The position numbers were made by a program, and so were the translations under genes. 64,000 nucleotides of DNA, from contig CAJXKL010000008.1 in assembly GCA_913055915.1 (NCBI GenBank), positions 1 to 64,000 on the forward strand. Reading direction: 5' to 3'. Shown one piece after another: positions 40,570-51,334 of this stretch. Under the pieces are notes generated by a model that did no database searches, had not been told where the DNA came from, and saw only the letters and a list, made by a program, of their open reading frames with translations. Origin of the DNA: an uncultured Candidatus Nemicrothrix sp. (lineage in GTDB: Bacteria; Actinomycetota; Acidimicrobiia; Acidimicrobiales; MedAcidi-G1). Position 1 is the first letter of the stretch. Every line of letters starts with the position of its first letter.

Positions 40570-42144
40570 TCAGCGCCAGGTTGCCGAGCCGGGTGGAGCC
40601 AGGGCAACCCATGTCCGGCCCGGTGTGAGGTGGATCGGCTTGCCTTCGATGGTCAACCGGGCCGGCAGGTCGGAATCTGTCCGCCTCCATTCGCCACGGA
40701 TGATGTGACCGTCGGTGAACACCCAGGCCTGCCCGGACCCGCTGGTGATCGCCTCTGGTGACCTGGAGTCGGCGGCACTGGTCCCGTACTCGGTGAACAT
40801 GACAACCATGTTCGGCGGAGCAACCCGAAGACCCTGATCGTCAACGTGGGGTTCACCGTTATGGGTTCGCTGCCACCCGGAGCCGTTCCATTCGTAGTCG
40901 GCCTCGGTGCGGCCGAAGTCTATGAACACCCCGGTAGCGGACTCGGCGGCCCCGTGGAGGGCCTCCCCGGCGAACCTGAACGAGAACGGCTCAGGGGGGA
41001 CCGAGGTGCGCTCGGGGTGCAGCCCCCAGAGCCCGGCGGTGGAGGTGAACAGGTTGTGCGGGGCCCGGCGGTCCGTTGACCTCCAGAAGTGGGACGGTGC
41101 GGCATCGTGGCCGACGTCGACCAGCGCCGAAGCGTCGACCGCCTCCTGGGTACCGCGGTTGGCACCCGAGTAGGCGAACAGGGGCCGGTCATACCCTGTC
41201 AAGAGCGGCGGGTCAGAGGTTCGGGCCGATCGCACCGGCCCTACGACGGGAGCATCGGTCGACTGGAACACGGCGATCAGTCGGCTGATGCCAGCTTCGA
41301 CCAGTTCCTCGTAGACGACGTCGGCCTGGTTGATGCCTGCCTGCGGGTGGGCCCTGGTCACGTTGTCGATCTTCACAGCCAGAACCGGCCGACCAACGTC
41401 GGTTCCCTGTAGCCCGGTCCACTTCGTGGTGATGGACATCTTCTCGAGGCGGACAATCTCTTCCCTGATGTCCTTGATCTCCGCCTCGAAGCCCGTGATC
41501 TGGTCGCGGACCTCGACAATGCGGGCCTCAACGAGTGGGATCTCGGCCCGCTCGGTCTCGAGCCTGTCGACCGACTCCCTCTGGCGGTCCTCGGCCTCGG
41601 CGATCGTTCCAAACATGCCGTCGACCTTGTCAGCGGCCAGACGGAGCTTGGCATCGACGACCTCGAGCCGGCTGAGCGCCAGTTCGATCACAGAGTCGTA
41701 GAGCAGGCGGTTGCGGGCGTCCTCCAGGGCCTGCTGGGTCATCTGGGATGACTGGTTGAGCACAGCGTTCAGGCGGTCGTTGTTTCGGACGTACGAATCG
41801 ATCGCCATCTTGTGGCGCAGGGTGGCTGGTTCATCGCGGGAAAAGACGATGTTCACGAACTCGTCGGCCAGCAGTTCCATCTGCACGGGAAGCAGCAGCA
41901 GTTCGTCGTCGCCGGCGGCCAGAACGGCCTCGGCAGCGGCGATGCGGTCATCGATGACCACCAACTCCTCCTGGAGGGCGGCGATCTGGTCATGGCTGGC
42001 GGCGATCTCGTCGTGGTGGGTGTCGATCTGCTCGAGGCTTGCGGCGATCTCCTCGTCATACGGGCCTGCAGCGACGATTCCGGCTGTGATTGCGGTGACG
42101 GCAAGGGCAGCCGGCAACAGGGTCAGGAAGCGGGAACGACGCAC
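40570..42144 (-). CDS. Exported coiled-coil protein with DUF3048 (YerB-like) domain
   Basis: 524 residues. A signal anchor at about 8-27 is followed by two stretches of heptad-like helix (about 30-75 and 130-240), e.g. EQIDTHHDEIAASHDQIAALQEEL written in parts, typical of peptidoglycan-hydrolase regulator coiled coils. From about residue 255 comes the DUF3048/YerB domain: VLAVKIDNVTRAHPQAGINQADVVYEE, GPVRSARTSDPPLL, AYSGAN, and a C-terminal NMVVMFTEY and HIIRGEWRR. YerB homologues are cell-envelope proteins of unknown activity. The fusion of a long coiled coil to this domain is unusual. The GTG at 42144 has TACGCT 7 nt upstream. Confidence 0.85.
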   Translation of the reverse strand: MRRSRFLTLLPAALAVTAITAGIVAAGPYDEEIAASLEQIDTHHDEIAASHDQIAALQEELVVIDDRIAAAEAVLAAGDDELLLLPVQMELLADEFVNIVFSRDEPATLRHKMAIDSYVRNNDRLNAVLNQSSQMTQQALEDARNRLLYDSVIELALSRLEVVDAKLRLAADKVDGMFGTIAEAEDRQRESVDRLETERAEIPLVEARIVEVRDQITGFEAEIKDIREEIVRLEKMSITTKWTGLQGTDVGRPVLAVKIDNVTRAHPQAGINQADVVYEELVEAGISRLIAVFQSTDAPVVGPVRSARTSDPPLLTGYDRPLFAYSGANRGTQEAVDASALVDVGHDAAPSHFWRSTDRRAPHNLFTSTAGLWGLHPERTSVPPEPFSFRFAGEALHGAAESATGVFIDFGRTEADYEWNGSGWQRTHNGEPHVDDQGLRVAPPNMVVMFTEYGTSAADSRSPEAITSGSGQAWVFTDGHIIRGEWRRTDSDLPARLTIEGKPIHLTPGRTWVALAPPGSATWR

Positions 42145-42151
42145 GGGCTGG

Positions 42152-42157
42152 AGCGTA
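42152..42157 (-). promoter_or_regulatory. -10 box of DUF3048 gene, leaderless type
   Basis: Minus-strand TACGCT, 7 nt before the GTG at 42144. Confidence 0.5.
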
Positions 42158-42213
42158 GGTTGTGCCCGGTGGTCGGTAGGTGCACCCGGGAGGGCCCGCC
42201 TACTCGGCCTGTC

Positions 42214-43038
42214 TCACCTGGCCTGGCAGGAGCGACACCACGTCGTGGTCCGCTGGTCCAACTGTCGTGTCGCCAACGTCTCCCCACACGACCTGCACGG
42301 CTGGCCACCCCGTCCGTAGCAGTCCAGGCGGTCCTGGTTGCGGCCCGATTCGCCACCGGGGGTCCGGTAGTCCCGCAGGGTCGTGCCGTTGTTGGCGAGG
42401 GCCTCACCTAGCACCTCCCTGATCGAATCAAGCAGCATCGTGGCCCTCTCGCGGCCAACGCGCCGTGCCGCAGGGTTGATCCCGGCCCTCCATAGGGCCT
42501 CATCGGCGTAGATGTTGCCCACCCCTGCAATAGGACGCTGCGACAGGAGCTTGGTTTTGACATGGCGCCGGCTGGAACTGAGTGCAGAGTGGAAGGCTGC
42601 ACCGTCCAGCGAGGGGTCAGACGGCTCAGGTCCCAGCCGATGAAGGGTTGGAAGCAGGGAGTACTCGCCGGTTGCGACGACGGCCAGCCTCCCGAACCGT
42701 CGGATGTCCCGGAACGCCATGTACCTGCCGTCCTCCAGTGACCAGCACGCACGCAGGTAGGGGTCGTTGGGAGGGGAGGAGCAGACGCTGACCCCGCCGG
42801 TCATGCCAAGATGGATCACGAGCTCCCGCGTGGGAATGGGGTCGGCTGGCGGCACCGGGAGCAGGCCGATAAGCAGGTACTTCCCGCGCCGGTTGATCCG
42901 GTGGATTCTGTAACCCGTGGCCAGGGTGGCATCGCGGAACCGTGAAGACGGGTGGGCGTCGCAACCGGTGATGCGGGTTCCCACGATGAGTGGCACCAGT
43001 TGGCGCCTCACCGTCTCTACCTCAGGCAACTCCGGCAC
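42214..43038 (-). CDS. mutM: Formamidopyrimidine-DNA glycosylase
   Basis: 274 residues. After Met removal the protein begins PELPEVETVRR, giving the catalytic N-terminal Pro and Glu. The beta-hairpin Lys in RRGKYLLIGL, the helix-2-turn-helix KTKLLSQRPIAGVGNIYADEALW and the C-terminal zinc finger (CRSCGE...WCRSCQ) are intact. It removes 8-oxoguanine and FapyG and nicks the abasic site. The start is GTG 43038; the minus-strand TACGTT (43045-43050) ends 6 nt upstream, confirming the start and a leaderless message. It is divergent from parA, whose own -10 box is about 45 bp away. Confidence 0.96.
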   Translation of the reverse strand: MPELPEVETVRRQLVPLIVGTRITGCDAHPSSRFRDATLATGYRIHRINRRGKYLLIGLLPVPPADPIPTRELVIHLGMTGGVSVCSSPPNDPYLRACWSLEDGRYMAFRDIRRFGRLAVVATGEYSLLPTLHRLGPEPSDPSLDGAAFHSALSSSRRHVKTKLLSQRPIAGVGNIYADEALWRAGINPAARRVGRERATMLLDSIREVLGEALANNGTTLRDYRTPGGESGRNQDRLDCYGRGGQPCRSCGETLATRQLDQRTTTWCRSCQAR

Positions 43039-43044
43039 CAGGCC

Positions 43045-43050
43045 AACGTA
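43045..43050 (-). promoter_or_regulatory. -10 box of mutM, leaderless type
   Basis: Minus-strand TACGTT, 6 nt before the GTG at 43038. Confidence 0.5.
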
Positions 43051-43094
43051 GTGTCCAGTCAAGAGGAGCACACGGCCGACCGGACAGGTTGGAT

Positions 43095-43100
43095 TAGGTT
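43095..43100 (+). promoter_or_regulatory. -10 box of parA-like gene, leaderless type
   Basis: TAGGTT, 6 nt before the GTG at 43107. Confidence 0.5.
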
Positions 43101-43106
43101 TCCCCT

Positions 43107-43931
43107 GTGACCTCGATTGCTGTAGTGAACCAGAAGGGCGGTGTCGGCAAGACCACGGTCGTCCTGGGCCTGGCATCTGCAGCCGCCCACCGTGGCATCG
43201 AGACCCTCGTCGTCGACATCGATCCACAGGGAAACGCCACGACCGGCCTCGGTGTGTTTGAGCCGACCCGCAACGTCGACTCGGTGCTGGCCGAGGAGAG
43301 CCCCGGCGGAATCGAGTCGGTCATGGAGACGACCGGATGGCCCCATGACAGCGGCCGGAGGCCCTTGGTGGCTGCTTCGTCGCCTGCACTCTCAGCCCTC
43401 GAACCGCAGATGGCAACCGACCCGCTGGGGGCCCAGGACCGGCTCAGCCTGGCCATGAGCGGCTGTTCGGTGCCGCTGGTCCTTGTCGACTGCCCTCCCT
43501 CTCTCGGCCTCCTCACGATCAATGCCCTCTTCGCCGTCGATGCAGTGATGGTTGTGACCGAGCCGGGTGCATGGGCGGTCGACGGGGTCGGACGTATGCT
43601 CCAGACGATCAGCCGCATACAGACCCGTCGCTTCGATGGGGGCCCCGAAGTCAAGGGAATTGCCATCAACAGGCTTGGTCGTACCCGCGACGGTCGCTAC
43701 TGGCACGATCAATTGGCTTCCGCGTATCCCGGGCAGTGCCTTCCACCGGTTCATCTGAGGGCGGCGGTGTCGGAGGCCTCAGCCCAGTCGAGGCCGATTC
43801 ACACGCTCGGAAGCCGACCCGGTGCGTCGGAGGCCGCAGGCGAGTTCGATGTCCTGCTCGATGTCCTGCTCGGGCATGCCGACACCGACGGCTCCAGCCG
43901 CCCCGAACCACCACAGCAAGGAGAGACCTGA
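43107..43931 (+). CDS. ParA/MinD-family ATPase, orphan
   Basis: 274 residues. Deviant Walker A NQKGGVGKTTVVLGLA (with the signature Lys), switch I DIDPQGNATTGLG, Walker B-like VLVDCPPSLGLLTINAL and INRLGRTRDGRYWHDQL are present, matching Soj/ParA. Such ATPases dimerise on DNA or membrane and position chromosomes or protein complexes. No parB or parS is visible; instead the stop codon overlaps the ATG of a small tail-anchored protein (TGATG). The true chromosome-partition parAB is normally near the origin, so this is probably a second, positioning-type ParA. The C-terminal 20 residues are Pro/Ser-rich. Confidence 0.9.
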   Translation: MTSIAVVNQKGGVGKTTVVLGLASAAAHRGIETLVVDIDPQGNATTGLGVFEPTRNVDSVLAEESPGGIESVMETTGWPHDSGRRPLVAASSPALSALEPQMATDPLGAQDRLSLAMSGCSVPLVLVDCPPSLGLLTINALFAVDAVMVVTEPGAWAVDGVGRMLQTISRIQTRRFDGGPEVKGIAINRLGRTRDGRYWHDQLASAYPGQCLPPVHLRAAVSEASAQSRPIHTLGSRPGASEAAGEFDVLLDVLLGHADTDGSSRPEPPQQGET

Positions 43932-44314
43932 TGGCCGGATACGACCCACAGGCCCGACGGACCCGTCCTTCGGTAATAGGCGACAGCCCGGTAGACGACC
44001 TGCTCGGTCACCTGCCCCTTGCCCCGGTCGGGCAGGCCGCCGATAGTTCCGATAGGCGTGACCCGCCGGTGGCGAGGGCGGTTCCGGATACTCTGCCGGC
44101 CGGGGAGGGACCGGCTGTGGAGGTGCCGACAACCGGAGACGGACCGGCTGGACAGGGCACGCCGCCGGAGCCCAACCCAGGTCGGCCGTTCGACACCCCA
44201 CCGGTTGAGATGACCGATGAAAATGCCGACCGCCTGCAGCGCCTGGCCGTTCTGGGTGCCGTTGTCGCCTTTGTGGTGATGCTCTCGGCCCGGCGTCGCC
44301 GTAGACGGCACTGA
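43931..44314 (+). CDS. Small tail-anchored membrane protein coupled to ParA
   Basis: 127 residues, no family recognised. The N-terminus is basic (MAGYDPQARRTRPSVIG), the middle is Pro/Gly/Ala-rich and probably disordered, and a single membrane helix near the C-terminus (LAVLGAVVAFVVMLSA) ends in six Arg and His. The Arg tail fixes an N-in orientation with the bulk in the cytoplasm. Its ATG shares one base with the parA stop, implying coupled synthesis in fixed ratio. Many ParA partners stimulate the ATPase through a short N-terminal Arg/Lys-rich peptide, and RRTR near the N-terminus would suit this; interaction is inference. Confidence 0.75.
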   Translation: MAGYDPQARRTRPSVIGDSPVDDLLGHLPLAPVGQAADSSDRRDPPVARAVPDTLPAGEGPAVEVPTTGDGPAGQGTPPEPNPGRPFDTPPVEMTDENADRLQRLAVLGAVVAFVVMLSARRRRRRH

Positions 44315-44329
44315 CCGGTGGGCCCGGGC

Positions 44330-45187
44330 TCAGATACCCAGGGCTGCCCTGGCAGGAGCGTCCTGTCGCATCCGGCCGGCCTCTACGCGCCTGACGACCT
44401 CTGACCGACCCTCTTGGCAGGTGTCCACGTAGGGGCACCATCCGCAAAGAGGGCCGGGGCGCACTTCGAACCGGCCAGAGGAGCAGTCGGTTTCCAGGCT
44501 GGCCCAGGACGATGCCAGACCACCGGTGGCCTCGTCCAGGCCCTCGTCGGTGACCGTTTCCTCGATCGCCTCCTGTCCCAGGTAGAGGAGGCGGACCTGA
44601 ACAGGGCGCTCACCGGTGTCGGCCTCGACTGCAGCCGCATAGAGGAAAACCTGTGAGAGCGCCTCGGAGCGACGGTTCGGCCTTGGTGCTTTCCCGGACT
44701 TGTAGTCCGTGATGGCCAGACCGGTATCGCTGTTGTCCATTCGGTCGACGATCCCCCGGAAGGGAACACCGGCGACCTCAGCGGTCAGGCGCTGTTCGGT
44801 GGCGCGGACGTCGACCAGGGCCGGGTCCTCGAGGCCCCAGAGGCCTTCGATCGCCCTCCAGGACTTCCAGCGAAACTCGCGTTCGGCCTCGGGCTCCAGG
44901 TCTAGGGCCTGGTAGTCCCTGTGGGTCGAGATGGAGGGCCAGACATCGCGGGCCAGTTTCCGGGCCCTGTCGATCGTTCGGAGGGAGGGTTCCTCACCGC
45001 AGAGGAGTTCAAGGACCCGGTGGGAGAAGGTGCCGACCAGTGCCGCCTCGCCGGGAGGGTCGGGCAACTTGTCGATGTAGCGGTGCTTCCACCTGCGGGG
45101 ACACTTGTCGTAGGTGGAAGCCGCCGACGGTGAAAAGAAGCGCGGTAGGGATGCTGCCGACAGGGTCCCGTCTGGGAGGTCGGTCAT
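44330..45187 (-). CDS. RecB-family PD-(D/E)XK exonuclease
   Basis: 285 residues from ATG 45187. FSPSAASTYDKCPRRWKHRYID is the standard N-terminal cysteine region of the PDDEXK_1 (RecB/AddB/Cas4-like) family. GTFSHRVLELL supplies the His, FRGIVDRMD the Asp, ITDYKSGKAP the D-x-K, and QVFLYAAAVE the Gln-Tyr motif. The C-terminal CGWCPYVDTCQEG gives three more Cys, so with the first Cys a 4Fe-4S cluster is expected. Stand-alone proteins of this kind are common in Actinobacteria near DNA-repair genes. No CRISPR array or cas gene is nearby. Confidence 0.9.
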   Translation of the reverse strand: MTDLPDGTLSAASLPRFFSPSAASTYDKCPRRWKHRYIDKLPDPPGEAALVGTFSHRVLELLCGEEPSLRTIDRARKLARDVWPSISTHRDYQALDLEPEAEREFRWKSWRAIEGLWGLEDPALVDVRATEQRLTAEVAGVPFRGIVDRMDNSDTGLAITDYKSGKAPRPNRRSEALSQVFLYAAAVEADTGERPVQVRLLYLGQEAIEETVTDEGLDEATGGLASSWASLETDCSSGRFEVRPGPLCGWCPYVDTCQEGRSEVVRRVEAGRMRQDAPARAALGI

Positions 45188-45218
45188 GTCGCGGCTGGGC
45201 CGTTCGTTTCGGTTCGGT

Positions 45219-47338
<2,120 letters not shown>

Positions 47339-47345
<7 letters not shown>

Positions 47346-49756
47346 CTCGCCGGTCCGAGGGCCAGCACCTGGCGCTCTGTCGAGGTGCTCACGAGGTCAC
47401 GTCGGCCCGGTTCGAGGATGAGCGGCACCGGGTTCGGGTCGGCCTTGGAGGGGTCCTCGTCGGAGGCCATTATGGCCAGAAGGCCCAGCGGCTCTCCGAC
47501 CTCCATGAGCGTCAGCGAGGCACCGTCGGCAAGCTTGGTGACCCTTACCCCGACACCGCCACGGCCTCTTGATTCGAGTTCTCCCATGGGGGTGGCCTTG
47601 GCACATGAGTCATCGGTGACCGTGATCAGGGCCTCGTCGCCGATTGTCGCGGCTGCACCGACGACGGTGGCGTCGGCCCGCAGTTTCATTCCGGCGACCC
47701 CGGCCGCCCCGCGCCCCTGGATGCTGACGGCATCTGTGGGCGTACGCAGTACCTGCGCGTCGGACGAAACCATGACCATGTCGACCTCGGGTGGTGCGCA
47801 GAAGGCGGCAGCCAGGCGGTCGCCCTGCTTGAGCTTTATCAACTGCTTTCCGGTTGCTGTTCCGGCGACCTCGTCGAGTGTGAGGCGTTTTGCCACGCCT
47901 CCGACACTGACGAGAACCAGGGGTTCGTCGCCGTCGGACACGATGGTCAGGATGGCCTCGCCACGGTTGGTGCCGAACACCTGGGCTGCCGAGCCGCCCC
48001 GGGCGCGCCCGCCTCCGTCGGCGAGTTCGGCTGCGAGGATCTGGAGGGAGCGGCCCTCGGAGGTGACGGCGGTGACCCTTGAGGTTGTCTGGGTGACTAT
48101 GGAGGCTACGAGCACGTCGTGGCGCCCCGGGGTGGCCCTGCGTGCACCGTCAACCGGAAGGCGTCCGATCTGTCCGGAGGTGGTGAGGGTGACGACACAA
48201 GCCTCGTCGGCCACGTCGTCAGCGACCTCGTTGGCTTCAAAGACCGGGAGGTCGTCGGGATGGGTGATCTCGGTGAGCCGGGGCCGTCCGAACTGCTCGA
48301 CGGCCCCGGCCAACTCGGCAAGCACCAGGGTGCGGCGGCGTTGCTCGGAGGCCAGCAGCTTCTTGAGGTCGGTGATGTCGGCGGTGAGCTGGTCGCGCTC
48401 GTCTTCGAGGCGTCTGGTCTCGAGCGCGGTGAGCCGCTTGAGGGCCATGTCGAGGATGTGGTCGGTTTGGATGTGGCTCAGCTTGAACCGCTTTGTCAAC
48501 TGTTTGCGGGCGATGGCCGTGTCTTCGGAGCCCCGGATGATTGCAACGACCTCATCGATGGAATCGAGGGCTGTGAGCAGGCCGGCCACAATGTGGAGCC
48601 TGTCCTCGGCCCTGCCTATCCGGTGCTTCGTGCGGCGGACGATGACCGAGAGCCGGTGCCCGATGTATTCGTTGCAGAGGTCGTAGATGCCGAGCGTGCG
48701 GGGTTCGCCGTCGACGAGGACCACGTTGTTGATGCCGAAGGTCTCCTCGAGAGGGGTGAGCCGGTAGAGCTCGCCCAGCACTGCCTGTGGGTTGTGCCCT
48801 GACTTGACGGTGATCTGGATTCGCAGGCCAGTTGAGCGGTCTGAGAGGTTCTTGAAGTCTGAGATTCCCTGGACCTTGTCGGTCTCGACCAGTTCCTTCA
48901 GCTTGGCGATTACCCGTTCGGGTCCGACCTGATAGGGGAGTTCGGTGATGACGATTGCTTGCTTGCCGCGACCAGCCTGTTCGACATGTGCCCGAGCCCG
49001 CACCCGGATGGTTCCCCTCCCGGTCTCGTACGCCTCGCGGATGCCGTCGTCGATGACGATGCCACCGCTGGGGAAGTCAGGGCCGGGCAGTACCTCCATG
49101 AGCTCGTCGATGGTCGGCTTTGGTCGGCGCTTCTTCATTACCAGCGAGATCGCTGCATGGACCTCTGTCAGGTTGTGGGGTGCCATGTTGGTGGCCATGC
49201 CAACGGCGATTCCGGTGGTGCCGTTCAACAGCAGTCCCGGGAGCAGCGCCGGCAGAGCGACGGGCTCCTCTGATTCGCCGTCGTAGGTGGGTCGGAAGTC
49301 GACCGTGCCCTCGTTGAGCTCACTCACCATGGCCATGGCCGCCTCGGTGAGGCGACATTCGGTGTAACGGGGTGCTGCCGGTGGGTCGTCGAGGGATCCG
49401 AAGTTTCCCTGCGGATCGACCATGGTGATGCCACGGGCGAAGTTCTGGCCCATTCGAACCAGGGCGTCGTAGATGGCTGCGTCGCCATGCGGGTGGTAAC
49501 GACCCATGGTGTCGCCGACGACGCGTGCGCTCTTGCGATGGGGGGTGTCGGGACGGATGCCCATCTGCAGCATTGCGTAGAGGATGCGTCGTTGGACCGG
49601 CTTGAGGCCGTCGCGAACGTCGGGTATGGCCCGTGACGTGATTACCGAGAGGGAGTAGGCGAGGAATGACTCCTTTAGTTCCTCGTCGACCGGTACGTCG
49701 ACGATCTCGCGGGCGAACGCCGGTTCTTCGGGTAGGAGTTGTTGTTGTCTGCCCAT
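47339..49756 (-). CDS. parC: Type IIA topoisomerase subunit A (ParC/GyrA)
   Basis: 805 residues. Winged-helix domain with PVQRRILYAMLQMG, HRKSARVVGDTMGRYHPHGD and the catalytic Tyr131 in APRYTECRL; tower and coiled coil with the GyrA/ParC EETFGINNVVLVDGEPR and LEDERDQLTADI; then a six-bladed beta-pinwheel C-domain (GQIGRLPVDG, GVAKRLTLDEVAG, GRGAAGVAGMKL, GRGGVGVRVTKLAD). No QRRGGKG GyrA-box is seen, which favours ParC. The quinolone-determining Ser83 equivalent is Ala93, while the Asp87 equivalent (Asp97) is kept. A GGAGGAG site lies upstream of the ATG. The gene overlaps parE, A subunit first. Confidence 0.93.
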
Positions 49757-49913
49757 TGTCCTGGTTCTCCTCCGGATCCTGGTTCTGTTCCGGGTTCTAC
49801 AGCGGGGGTGGTGTGCTCATCTGGCCTCGGCTGGTGGCCGGGGATCTGACGGGGTGGCTCGCCTGACCCTGCTCACGCCATCATGCCTATTGCCTGTGAC
49901 AGGCCCGGGAGGG

Positions 49914-50237
49914 TCAGCGTGGAAGGCGGCAGCGGGACACGCCGGTCACGAGTTGGTCGAGGGTGTCGAGCAACTTGACGCCACCGACGGTGCGTAGACG
50001 GGCGGTGTCGCCGGCGGTCCAGGGCCGGTCGATCGTGGTTGGTTCAAGGCCGGCCGCCCGCCAGGTGTCGCCCAGCATGCGCAGGGCCGAGTCGACCCCG
50101 GGATCCCCGCAGGCGGCGAGGATTTCGCCCGCCTCGCTGGTGTCGACCGGAGGGCTCCCGTTGTGGTTGGGTTCGGACAGCGTGCCGAGTCTGAAACGGA
50201 GTGCTTCGGCGGCGATTCGGGCGTGGTTCATCGCCAT
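49914..50237 (-). CDS. Small hypothetical protein
   Basis: 107 residues, no family recognised. It is soluble, with predicted helices at the N-terminus (MNHARIAAEALRFRLGTL) and C-terminus (LRTVGGVKLLDTLDQLVTG), and two Cys. TATCTT on the minus strand (50240-50245) lies 8 nt before the second Met (ATG 50231), which would make MNHARIAA the true leaderless start. The frame fills a gap that would otherwise be about 500 bp between parC and hemH, but no homologue is recalled. Confidence 0.5.
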   Translation of the reverse strand: MAMNHARIAAEALRFRLGTLSEPNHNGSPPVDTSEAGEILAACGDPGVDSALRMLGDTWRAAGLEPTTIDRPWTAGDTARLRTVGGVKLLDTLDQLVTGVSRCRLPR

Positions 50238-50283
50238 TAAAGATACCCACCCCGGTTTCCCCGATCGTGGACCCCGAGGGCTG

Positions 50284-51312
50284 TTAGGCGGGCCTGGTAG
50301 GGCCGGGGCAGCAGCTCTCTGGGCAGTCGTGGGGCCGGGTTCCAGACCGTCCTAGCGCTGCAGGTGCGGACTTCGTCGGATCGGTCCGCTCGATGACCAG
50401 ATCCTTGATCATCGCCACGAATCGAGGGTCGTTGTCGATGCAGGCAGCACGGGCGAAGTTCATTCCGGCACGGCCAGCCTGCTCTGCCGCCTCGATGTCG
50501 AGGTCCCATGCCACCTCGAAGTTCTCGACCGGAAACCCGATTGGCGATACGGCAACGGACCGCTCCCCGGCCTCTCCCAGCTGTTGGATTCTTTCGCAGA
50601 CATCGGGCTCGAGCCAGGGCACCCCGGGGTGCCCGCTGCGGGACTGCCAGACGACCTCCCACCTCCTGGAGCTGGTCACCCCGGCCCGTTCGGCGACGAG
50701 ACCGGCTGCCTCGTTCACCTGGGCCTCGTAGTCACATGTTGCAGCCAGGTCCAGCGGGAGGCTGTGGGCGCTGAACAGGACCAGCGCATCGTCGGTGGGT
50801 AGCGACCGGAGTGCCTCGACCAGACGGTCTGCCGCCGGCCGAATCAGCCCGGGGTGGTCGTGGTGTGGACGGATTACGTCTATCTGCGGTGCATCAGAGC
50901 CGATCTCGGCACGTGCGGCCTGGATGTCCTCGCGGTACCGCCGGCAGGTGGAGTTGGAGCTGTAGGGCGAGGCGATCCAGGCCAGCGCACGCCCGATTCC
51001 GTCATCACACATCCCTGCCACGGTCTCGGCGAGCAGTGGGGGTGCGTTGCGGTTGCCCCAGTAGATGGGAAACCTTGAGCCGACTGCAAGAAGTTCCGCC
51101 CCGACCGAGTCGACGAGGTTCCTGAGCCGGGCGTTGATCGGAGAAACACCACCAACGCGGGCGTACCGGTCGGCGACCTCGGCGAGCCTCTCGGCGGGAA
51201 TGTGGTGGCCGGCCGTAACCTTTTCCAGGAAGGGCTCCACCTGGTCAAGTGACTCGGGGCCTCCGAAGGCCACCAGGAGGAGTGCTTCGTAGTCGGTGGG
51301 CACCTGCGTCAC
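50284..51312 (-). CDS. hemH: Ferrochelatase (coproporphyrin III type)
   Basis: 342 residues. LLLVAFGGPESLDQVEPFLEKV at the N-terminus, VGGVSPIN, the metal-binding His in FSAHSLPLDL and the Glu in SPIGFPVENFEVAWDLD are the family markers. In Actinobacteria this enzyme inserts Fe(II) into coproporphyrin III. The C-terminus carries HDCPESCCPG, three closely spaced Cys that, with an internal Cys, could bind a 2Fe-2S cluster as in other actinobacterial ferrochelatases; spacing differs from the familiar CX6CXC form. Start GTG 51312 (MTQVPTDYEA). It may be read with the enoyl-CoA hydratase upstream (gap 22 bp). Confidence 0.93.
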   Translation of the reverse strand: MTQVPTDYEALLLVAFGGPESLDQVEPFLEKVTAGHHIPAERLAEVADRYARVGGVSPINARLRNLVDSVGAELLAVGSRFPIYWGNRNAPPLLAETVAGMCDDGIGRALAWIASPYSSNSTCRRYREDIQAARAEIGSDAPQIDVIRPHHDHPGLIRPAADRLVEALRSLPTDDALVLFSAHSLPLDLAATCDYEAQVNEAAGLVAERAGVTSSRRWEVVWQSRSGHPGVPWLEPDVCERIQQLGEAGERSVAVSPIGFPVENFEVAWDLDIEAAEQAGRAGMNFARAACIDNDPRFVAMIKDLVIERTDPTKSAPAALGRSGTRPHDCPESCCPGPTRPA

Positions 51313-51334
51313 CTGGTTGAGCCGACCTCAGGCC

